In this document: piece after piece, positions 33,931 to 42,489 of the stretch
How positions within the stretch are numbered: position 1 is the first letter of the stretch
Layout of the letters: each line of letters begins with the position of its first letter
Origin: Tubulanus polymorphus
Lineage: Eukaryota; Nemertea; Palaeonemertea; Tubulaniformes; Tubulanidae
Reading direction: 5' to 3'
Length of the DNA stretch: 42,489 bases
NCBI RefSeq assembly: GCF_964204645.1
Contig: NW_027437486.1
Coordinates: 1 to 42,489, forward strand
Made by a program: the position numbers and the translations under genes
Notes under the pieces: model-generated
Databases searched by the model: none
Told to the model about the DNA's origin: nothing
What the model saw: the letters and a program-made list of their open reading frames with translations, nothing else

Positions 33931-36600
33931 TCGTTTTTCGAACCAACACTGACGGCAGACTAACTAACGGGCGGACGATTGTCCGACTGCCTCCCTCTCT
34001 CCCTCCCTCACTGCGCCGGGTCGTAATGCTGATCAAGGCCCGGTCAGCACTTAGTCGTTTTTCGAACAACCAGCACTGCCGGCACACTGACTAACGGGCG
34101 GACGACCGACCTACTGCCTCCCTCCCTCCCTCACTGCACCGGGTCGTAACGCTGATCAAGGCCCGGTCAGCACTTAGTCGTTTTTCGAACAACCACCGCC
34201 GGCACACTGACGAACGGACGGACGACCGACCTACTGCCTCCCTCCCTCCCTCCCTGACCGGTGCCGGGTCGTAACGCTGATCAAGGCCCGGTCAGCATTT
34301 AGTCGTTTTTCGAACCAACACTGACGGCAGACTAACTAACGGGCGGACGATATTCCGACTGCCTCCCTCTCTCCCTCCCTCACTGCGCCGGGTCGTAATG
34401 CTGATCAAGGCCCGGTCAGCACTTAGTCGTTTTTCGAACAACCAGCACTGCCGGCACACTGACAAACGGATGGACGACCGACCTACTGCCTCCCTCCCTC
34501 CCTCACTGCACCGGGTCGTAACGCTGATCATGGCCCGGTCAGCACTTAATCGTTTTTCGAACAACCACCGCCGGCACACTGACGAACGGATGGACGACCG
34601 ACCTACTGCCTCCCTCCCTCCCTCCCTCCCTCACTGCACTGGGTCGTAACGCTGATCAAGGCCCGGTCAGCACTTAGTCGTTTTTCGAACCAACACTGAC
34701 GGCAGACTAACTAACGGCGGACGATTGTCCGACTGCCTCCCTCTCTCCCTCCCTCACTGCGCCGGGTCGTAATGCTGATCAAGGCCCGGTCAGCACTTAG
34801 TCGTTCTTCGAACAACCAGCACTGCCGGCACACTGACTAACGGGCGGACGACCGACCTACTGCCTCCCTCCCTCCCTCACTGCACCGGGTCGTAACGCTG
34901 ATCAAGGCCCGGTCAGCACTTAGTCGTTTTTGGAACCATCACTGCCGGCACACGACAAACGGACGGACGACCGACCTACTGCCTCCCTCCCTCCCTCACT
35001 GCACCGGGTCGTAACGCTGATCATGGCCCGGTCAGCACTTAATCGTTTTTCGAACAACCACCGCCGGCACACTGACGAACGGATGGACGACCGACCTACT
35101 GCCTCCCTCCCTCCCTCCCTCACTGCACCGGGTCGTAACGCTGATCAAGGCCCGGTCAGCACTTAGTCGTTTTTCGAACCAACACTGACGGCAGACTAAC
35201 TAACGGGCGGACGATTGTCCGACTGCCTCCCTCTCTCCCTCCCTCACTGCACCGGGTCGTAACGCTGATCAAGGCCCGGTCAGCACTTAGTCGTTTTTCG
35301 AACCAACACTGACGGCAGACTAACTAACGGGCGGACGATTGTCCGACTGCCTCCCTCTCTCCCTCCCTCACTGCACCGGGTCGTAACGCTGATCAAGGCC
35401 CGGTCAGCACTTAGTCGTTTTTCGAACTACCACCGCCGGCACACTGACGAACGGACGGACGACCGACCTACTGCCTCCCTCCCTCCCTCCCTGACCGGTG
35501 CCGGGTCGTAACGCTGATCAAGGCCCGGTCAGCACTTAGTCGTTTTTCGAACCAACACTGACGGCAGACTAACTAACGGGCGGACGATTGTCCGACTGCC
35601 TCCCTCTCTCCCTCCCTCACTGCGCCGGGTCGTAATGCTGATCAAGGCCCGGTCAGCACTTAGTCGTTTTTTCGAACAACCAGCACTGCCGGCACACTGA
35701 CTAACGGGCGGACGACCGACCTACTGCCTCCCTCCCTCCCTCACTGCACCGGGTCGTAACGCTGATCAAGGCCCGGTCAGCACTTAGTCGTTTTTCGAAC
35801 CATCACTGCCGGCACACTGACGAACGGACGGACGACCGACCTACTGCCTCCCTCCCTCCCTCACTGCTCCGGGTCGTAACGCTGATCAAGGCCCGGTCAG
35901 CACTTAGTCGTTTTTCGAACCAACACTGACGGCAGACTAACTAACGGGCGGACGATATTCCGACTGCCTCCCCCTCTCCCTCCCTCACTGCGCCGGGTCG
36001 TAATGCTGATCAAGGCCCGGTCAGCACTTAGTCGTTTTTCGAACCATCACTGCCGGCACACTGACGAACGGACGGACGACCGACCTACTGCCTCCCTCCC
36101 TCCCTCCCTGACCGGTGCCGGGTCGTAACGCTGATCAAGGCCCGGTCAGCACTTAGTCGTTTTTCGAACCAACACTGACGGCAGACTAACTAACGGGCGG
36201 ACGATATTCCGACTGCCTCCCTCTCTCCCTCCCTCACTGCGCCGGGTCGTAATGCTGATCAAGGCCCGGTCAGCACTTAGTCGTTTTTCGAACAACCAGC
36301 ACTGCCGGCACACTGACAAACGGACGGATGACCGACCTACTGCCTCCCTCCCTCCCTCACTGCACCGGGTCGTAACGCTGATCATGGCCCGGTCAGCACT
36401 TAATCGTTTTTCGAACAACCACCGCCGGCACACTGACGAACGGATGGACGACCGACCTACTGCCTCCCTCCCTCCCTCCCTCACTGCACCGGGTCGTAAC
36501 GCTGATCAAGGCCCGGTCAGCACTTAGTCGTTTTTCGAACCAACACTGACGGCAGACTAACTAACGGGCGGACGATTGTCCGACTGCCTCCCTCTCTCCC
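33930..36600. repeat. E-type monomer domain, mostly ~370-bp spacing
   Basis: Nine units of the divergent subtype (CACTGACGGCAGACTAAC after TTCGAACC, CTCTCTCC tail, TCGTAATGC in most of the following cores) start near 33948, 34319, 34690, 35188, 35308, 35559, 35927, 36174 and 36541. Several spacings are 367-371 bp, three monomers. Others are 120, about 250 and about 498 bp. This is a short trimer-like higher-order pattern distinct from the 3.56-kb repeat. Subtypes with GATTGTCCGAC and GATATTCCGAC are both present. Confidence 0.8.
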
Positions 36601-38757
36601 TCCCTCACTGCGCCGGGTCGTAATGCTGATCAAGGCCCGGTCAGCACTTAGTCGTTTTTCGAACAACCAGCACTGCCGGCACACTGACTAACGGGCGGAC
36701 GACCGACCTACTGCCTCCCTCCCTCCCTCACTGCACCGGGTCGTAACGCTGATCAAGGCCCGGTCAGCACTTAGTCGTTTTTCGAACCATCACTGCCGGC
36801 ACACTGACAAACGGACGGACGACCGACCTACTGCCTCCCTCCCTCCCTCACTGCACCGGGTCGTAACGCTGATCATGGCCCGGTCAGCACTTAGTCGTTT
36901 TTCGAACTACCACCGCCGGCACACTGACGAACGGATGGACGACCGACCTACTGCCTCCCTCCCTCCCTCCCTCACTGCACCGGGTCGTAACGCTGATCAA
37001 GGCCCGGTCAGCACTTAGTCGTTTTTCGAACAACCACCGCCGGCACACTGACGAACGGATGGACGACCGACCTACTGCCTCCCTCCCTCCCTCACTGCAC
37101 CGGGTCGTAACGCTGATCAAGACCTCGTCAGCACTTAGTCGTTTTTCGAACAACCACCGCCGGCACACTGACGAACGGACGGACGACCGACCTACTGCCT
37201 CCCTCCCTCCCTCACTGCACCGGGTCGTAACGCTGATCAAGGCCCGGTCAGCACTTAGTCGTTTTTCGAACTACCACCGCCGGCACACTGACGAACGAAC
37301 GGACGACCGACCTACTGCCACCCTCCCTCCCTTCCTGACCGGTGCCGGGTCGTAACGCTGTTCATGGCCCGGTCAGCACTTAGTCGTTTTTCGAACAACA
37401 ACCGCCGACACACTGACTAACGGGCGGACGACTGTCCTAGTGCCTCCATCCCTCCCTCACTGCACCGGGTCGTAACGCTGATCATGGCCCGGTCAGCACT
37501 TAGTCGTTTTTCGAACAACCACCGCCGGCACACTGACGAACGGACGGACGACCGACCTACTGCCTCCCTCCCTCCCTCAATGCTCCGGGTCGTAACGCTG
37601 ATCAAGGCCCGGTCAGCACTTAGTCGTTTTTCGAACAACCATCACTGCCGGCACACTGATAAACGGACGGACGACCGACCTACTGCCTCCCTCCCTCCCT
37701 CAATGCTCCGGGTCGTAACGCTGATCAAGGCCCGGTCAGCACTTAGTCGTTTTTCGAACAACCACCGCCGGCACACTGGCGAACGGACGGACGACCGACC
37801 TACTGCCTCCCTCCCTCCATCACTGCTCCGGGTCGTAAAGCTGATCAAGGGCCGGTCAGCACTTAGTCGTTTTTCGAATAACCACCTTCGAACTACCTCC
37901 GCCGGCACAATGACGAACGGACGGACGACCGACCTACTGCCTCCCTCCCTCCCTCCCTGACCGGTGCCGGGTCGTAACGCTGATCAAGGCCCGGTCAGCA
38001 CTTAGTCGTTTTTCGAACAACAACCGCCGACACACTGACTAACGGGCGGACGACTGTCCTAGTGCCTCCCTCCCTCCCTCACTGCACCGGGTCGTAACGC
38101 TGATCATGGCCCGGTCAGCACTTAGTCGTTTTCGAACAACCACCGCCGGCACACTGACGAACGGATGGACGACCGACCTACTGCCTCCCTCCCTCCCTCA
38201 CTGCACCGGGTCGTAACGCTGATCAAGGCCCGGTCAGCACTTAGTCGTTTTTCGAACAACCATCACTGCCGGCACACTGATAAACGGACGGACGACCGAC
38301 CTACTGCCTCCCTCCCTCCCTCCCTGACCGGTGCCGGGTCGTAACGCTGATCAAGGCCCGGTCAGCACTTAGTCGTTTTTCGAACAACCACCGCCGGCAC
38401 ACTGACGAACGAACGGACGACCGACCTACTGCCACCCTCCTCCCTTCCTGACCGGTGCCGGGTCGTAACGCTGTTCATGGCCCGGTCAGCACTTAGTCGT
38501 TTTTCGAACAACAACCGCCGACACACTGACTAACGGGCGGACGACAGTCCTAGTGCCTCCCTCCCTCCCTCACTGCGCCGGGTCGTAACGCTGATCATGG
38601 ACCGGTCAGCACTTAGTCGTTTTTCGAACAGCAACCGCCGACACACTGACCAACGGGCGGACGACGGACCTACTGCCTCCCTCCCTCCCTCAATGCGCCG
38701 GGTCGTAACGCTGATCAAGGCCCGGTCAGCACTTAGTCGTTTTTCGAACAACAACCG
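36600..38757. repeat. Satellite block shared with 9.0-10.8 and 15.0-16.9 kb
   Basis: It continues the match to both upstream copies. It contains the three monomers (36.9-37.26 kb) that 15.3-15.7 kb also has and 9.3 kb lacks. The nested duplication is at 37873-37900, with CTACCTCC as a private change. At about 38357-38757 it holds the truncated HOR start, matching 10421-10810. The 731-bp piece starting near 38101 is the extra segment relative to 16.8 kb. Confidence 0.8.
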
Positions 38758-39834
38758 CCGACACACTGACTAACGGGCGGACGACTGTCCTAGTGCCTCC
38801 CTCCCTCCCTCACTGCACCGGGTCGTAACGCTGATCATGGCCCGGTCAGCACTTAGTCGTTTTCGAACAACCACCGCCGGCACACTGACGAACGGATGGA
38901 CGACCGACCTACTGCCTCCCTCCCTCCCTCACTGCACCGGGTCGTAACGCTGATCAAGGCCCGGTCAGCACTTAGTCGTTTTTCGAACAACCATCACTGC
39001 CGGCACACTGATAAACGGACGGACGACCGACCTACTGCCTCCCTCCCTCCCTCAATGCTCCGGGTCGTAACGCTGATCAAGGCCCGGTCAGCACTTAGTC
39101 GTTTTTCGAACTACTACCGCCGGCACACTGACGAACGGATGGACGACCGACCTACTGCCTCCCTCCCTCCCTCCCTGACCAGCGCTGGGTCGTAACGCTG
39201 ATCAAGGCCCGGTCAGCCCTTAGTCGTTTTTCCAACAACCATCACTGCCGGCACACTGACAAACGGACGGACAACCGACCTACTGCCTCCCTCCCTCCCT
39301 CCCTCAATGCTCTGGGTCGTAACGCTGATCAAGGCCCGGTCAGCACTTTGTCGTTTTTCGAACTACCACCGCCGGCACACTGACGAACGGACGGACGACC
39401 GACCTACTGCCTCCCTCCCTCCCTCCCTGACCGGTGCCGGGTCGTAACGCTGATCAAGGCCCGGTCAGCACTTAGTCGTTTTTCGAACTACTACCGCCGG
39501 CACACTGACGAACGGATGGACGACCGACCTACTGCCTCCCTCCCTCCTTCCCTGACCAGCGCTGGGTCGTAACGCTGATCAAGGCCCGGTCAGCCCTTAG
39601 TCGTTTTTCGAACAACGATCACTGCCGGCACACTGACAAACGGACGGACAACCGACGTACTGCCTCCCTCCCTCCCTCAATGCTCTGGGTCGTAACGCTG
39701 ATCAAGGCCCGGTCAGCACTTTGTCGTTTTTCGAACTACCACCGCCGGCACACTGACGAACGGACGGACGACCGACCTACTGCCTCCCTCCCTCCCTCCC
39801 TGACCGGTGCCGGGTCGTAACGCTGATCAAGGCC
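38758..39834. repeat. Satellite block shared with 1-837 and 16.8-17.8 kb
   Basis: It begins with the CTAACGGGCGG unit and the TGATCATGGCCC four-T unit, then repeats the ACTGATAAACGG, CTACTACC, CAGCCCTTAG and CACTTTGTCG order seen at 16807-17801. Private changes are TTTTTCCAACAACC at about 39230, an extra CCCT near 39301 and CCCTCCTTCCCTG at about 39545. Confidence 0.83.
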
Positions 39835-42240
39835 CGGTCAGCACTTAGTCGTTTTTCGAACAACCACCGCCGGCACACTGACGAACGAACGGACGACCGA
39901 CCTACTGCCACCCTCCCTCCCTTCCTGACCGGTGCCGGGTCGTAACGCTGTTCATGGCCCGGTCAGCACTTAGTCGTTTTTCGAACAACAACCGCCGACA
40001 CACTGACTAACGGGCGGACGACAGTCCTAGTGCCTCCCTCCCTCCCTCACTGCGCCGGGTCGTAACGCTGATCATGGACCGGTCAGCACTTAGTCGTTTT
40101 TCGAACAGCAACCGCCGACACACTGACCAACGGGCGGACGACGGACCTACTGCCTCCCTCCCTCCCTCAATGCTCCGGGTCGTAACGCTGATCAAGGCCC
40201 GGTCAGCACTTAGTCGTTTTTCGAACAACCACCGCCGGCACACTGACGACCGGACGGACGACTGACCTACTGCCTCTCTCCCTCCCTCACTGCACCGGGT
40301 CGTAACGCTGATCTAGGCCCGGTCAGCACTTAGTCGTTTTTCGAACAACAACCGCCGGCACACTGACTAACGGGCGGACGACGGACCTACTGCCTCCCTC
40401 CCTCCCTCCCTCACTGCTCCGGGTCGTAACGCTGATCAAGGCCCGGTCAGCACTTAGTCGTTTTTCGAACAACCACCGCCGGCACACTGACGAACGGATG
40501 GACGACCGACCTACTGCCTCCCTCCCTCCCTCCCTCACTGCACCGGGTCGTAACGCTGATCAAGGCCCGGTCAGCACTTAGTCGTTTTTCGAACTACCAC
40601 CGCCGGCACACTGACGAACGGATGGACGACCGACCTACTGCCTCCCTCCCTCCCTCCCTGACCAGCGCCGGGATGTAACGCTGATCAAGGCCCGGTCAGC
40701 CCTTAGTCGTTTTTCGAACAACCACCGCCGGCACACTGACGAACGGACGGACGACCGACCTACTGCCTCCCTCCCTCCCTCACTGCACCGGGTCGTAACG
40801 CTGATCATGGCCCGGTCAGCACTTAGTCTTTTTTCGAACTACCACCGCCGGCACACTGACGAACGGACGGACGACCGACCTACTGCCTCCCTCCCTCCCT
40901 CCCTGACCGGTGCCGGGTCGTAACGCTGATCAAGGCCCGGTCAGCACTTAGTCGTTTTTCGAACAACCACCGCCGGCACACTGACGAACGAACGGACGAC
41001 CGACCTACTGCCTCCCTCCCTCCCTCAATGCTCCGGGTCGTAACGCTGATCAAGGCCCGGTCAGCACTTAGTCGTTTTTCGAACAACCACCACCGGCACA
41101 CTGGCGAACGGACGGACGACCGACCTACTGCCTCCCTCCCTCCCTCACTGCACCGGGTCGTAACGCTGATCAAGGCCCGGTCAGCACTTAGTCGTTTTTC
41201 GAACAACCACCACCGGCACACTGACGAACGGACGGACGACCGACCTACTGCCTCCCTCCCTCCCTCCCTGACCGGTGCCGGGTCGTAACGCTGATCAAGG
41301 CCCGGTCAGCACTTAGTCGTTTTTCGAACAACCACCGCCGGCACACTGACGAACGGATGGACGACCGACCTACTGCCTCCCTCCCTCCCTCCCTCACTGC
41401 ACCGGGTCGTAACGCTGATCAAGACCCGGTCAGCACTTAGTCGTTTTTCGAACAACCACCGCCGGCACACTGACGAACGGACGGACGACCGACCTACTGC
41501 CTCCCTCCATCCCTCACTGCACCGGGTCGTAACGCTGATCAAGGCCCGGTCAGCACTTAGTCGTTTTTCGAACTACCACCGCCGGCACACTGACGAACGG
41601 ATGGACGACCGACCTACTGCCTCCCTCCCTCCCTCCCTCACTGCACCGGATCGTAACGCTGATCAAGGCCCGGTCAGCACTTAGTCGTTTTTCGAACAAC
41701 CACCGCCGGCACACTGACGAACGGATGGACGACCGACCTACTGTCCCCCTCCCTCCCACACTGCTCCGGGTCGTAACGCTGATCAAGGCCCGGTCAGCAC
41801 TTAGTCTTTTTCGAACTACCACCGCCGGCACACTGACGAACGGACGGACGACCGACCTACTGCCTTCCTCCCTCCCTCCCTGACCGGTGCCGGGTCGTAA
41901 CGCTGATCAAGGCCCGGTCAGCACTTAGTCGTTTTTCGAACAACCACCGCCGGCACACTGACGAACGAACGGACGACCGACCTACTGCCACCCTCCCTCC
42001 CTTCCTGACCGGTGCCGGGTCGTAACGCTGTTCATGGCCCGGTCAGCACTTAGTCGTTTTTCGAACAACAACCGCCGACACACTGACTAACGGGCGGACG
42101 ACTGTCCTAGTGCCTCCCTCCCTCCCTCACTGCACCGGGTCGTAACGCTGATCAAGGCCCGGTCAGCACTTAGTCGTTTTTCGAACAACCACCGCCGGCA
42201 CACTGACGAACGGATGGACGACCGACCTACTGCCTCCCTC
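39835..42240. repeat. Higher-order repeat, copy 5 (truncated)
   Basis: It follows copy 1 (838 onward) at an offset of 38997 bp and includes the AGTCTTTTTTCG monomer lost by copy 2. The second such unit near 41806 reads AGTCTTTTTCG, one T short. It leaves the HOR order at about 42240, where copy 1 has a five-CCCT tract. Confidence 0.86.
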
Positions 42241-42489
42241 CCTCCCTCACTGCACCGGGTCGTAACGCTGATCAAGGCCCGGTCAGCACTTAGTCGTTTT
42301 TCGAACAACCATCACTGCCGGCACACTGATAAACGGACGGACGACCGACCTACTGCCTCCCTCCCTCCCTCCCTGACCGGTGCCGGGTCGTAACGCTGAT
42401 CAAGGCCCGGTCAGCACTTAGTCGTTTTTCGAACAACCACCGCCGGCACACTGACGAACGAACGGACGACCGACCTACTGCCACCCTCC
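42240..42489. repeat. Satellite tail after copy 5
   Basis: Two to three monomers with the ACTGATAAACGG unit, then the CTGACCGGTG junction and a GAACGAACGG unit. They match 10240-10510 and 38200-38440. The order suggests a new HOR copy starting near 42400, cut by the window edge. Confidence 0.75.

Larger units (their letters stand above)
1..42489. repeat. ~120-bp tandem satellite array, whole window
   Basis: Every line of the window can be laid onto one monomer of about 120 bp, all in the same direction, with no interruption by other sequence. Landmarks recurring once per unit are GTCGTAACGCTGATCA, GGCCCGGTCAGCACTTAG, the TTCGAA box, GCCGGCACACTGACGAACGG, GACGACCGACCTACTGCC and a (CCCT)n tract. 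Monomer lengths fall into classes: 120 bp (three CCCT), 124 bp (four CCCT), 125 bp (CTGACCGGTG junction) and 123 bp (CATCACTGCC in place of CACCGCC). The array is cut at both window edges. Satellites of this kind build eukaryotic centromeric, pericentromeric, subtelomeric or sex/B-chromosome heterochromatin; which of these applies cannot be seen here. I do not recognise the family. No gene of any kind is embedded. Confidence 0.98.

Noticed and set aside
1-42489. CRISPR array
   Set aside because: Regular conserved cores with variable parts look superficially similar. But the period is 120 bp, the variable parts fall into a few recurrent subtypes rather than unique spacers, and no cas genes are present.
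1-42489. Telomere or rDNA spacer
   Set aside because: CCCT recalls the C-rich telomere strand, but CCCTAA units are absent and tracts are short. No rRNA gene or recognisable spacer promoter is seen.
1-42489. LTR, Helitron or DNA transposon ends
   Set aside because: The inverted repeats found belong to each monomer. No element-sized pair of terminal repeats, target duplication or transposase-like frame was seen.

Overview
The whole window, from the first base to the last, is one head-to-tail satellite DNA array. I found no protein-coding gene, RNA gene, transposon, CRISPR array, origin or stretch of unique sequence. The repeat unit is about 120 bp, and all units share one orientation. Length classes of 120, 123, 124 and 125 bp recur, which puts roughly 350 monomers in the window (an estimate from the period, not a count). 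Both ends are cut mid-array, so the true array is longer. The tandem architecture, the higher-order structure and the lack of any bacterial-type gene point to a eukaryotic heterochromatic locus (centromeric, pericentromeric, subtelomeric or on a sex/B chromosome). I do not recognise the satellite family and cannot name the organism. Every monomer is rich in CpG (about 12 per 120 bp), which argues against a strongly CpG-depleted genome or for local protection from methylation.

Each monomer has three parts. (1) A highly conserved core of about 48 bp starts at GGGTCGTAACGCTGATCAAG and runs through GGTCAGCACTTAGTCG to the TTCGAA box. (2) A variable segment of about 50 bp defines monomer subtypes; it includes a degenerate ACGA/ACGG tetranucleotide stretch. 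(3) A polypyrimidine (CCCT)n tract follows, usually n=3-5, then one of three junctions (CACTGCACCGGG, CCTGACCGGTGCCGGG or CCTGACCAGCGCCGGG). On the minus strand the (CCCT)n tract is a G-quadruplex motif whenever n is at least 4. The junction and core form an inverted repeat.

Above the monomer level there is a clear hierarchy. A higher-order repeat (HOR) of about 3.56 kb (about 29 monomers) appears as a tandem pair at 838-4393 and 4394-7825, as a second tandem pair at 17802-21356 and 21357-24540, and again from 39835. An inner 11-monomer segment of it appears seven times. A second block is shared by 8.2-10.8 kb, 14.8-17.8 kb and 35.8-39.8 kb. A third is shared by 10848-15000 and 24599-28380. 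A distinct domain rich in divergent 'CACTGACGGCAGACT' monomers occupies 33.9-36.6 kb, with shorter relatives near 8.3-9.0 kb. The interval 28.4-33.9 kb is the least ordered, a patchwork with its own local duplication and a (CCCT)11 expansion. HOR copies differ by whole-monomer gains and losses, the signature of unequal crossover or conversion.

Three intervals carry many private one-base indels (13.1-15.2, 20.7-21.9 and 34.7-35.0 kb). They look more like long-read consensus errors than biology. Open frames up to about 160 codons exist on both strands only because 120 bp is 40 codons; they are not genes.
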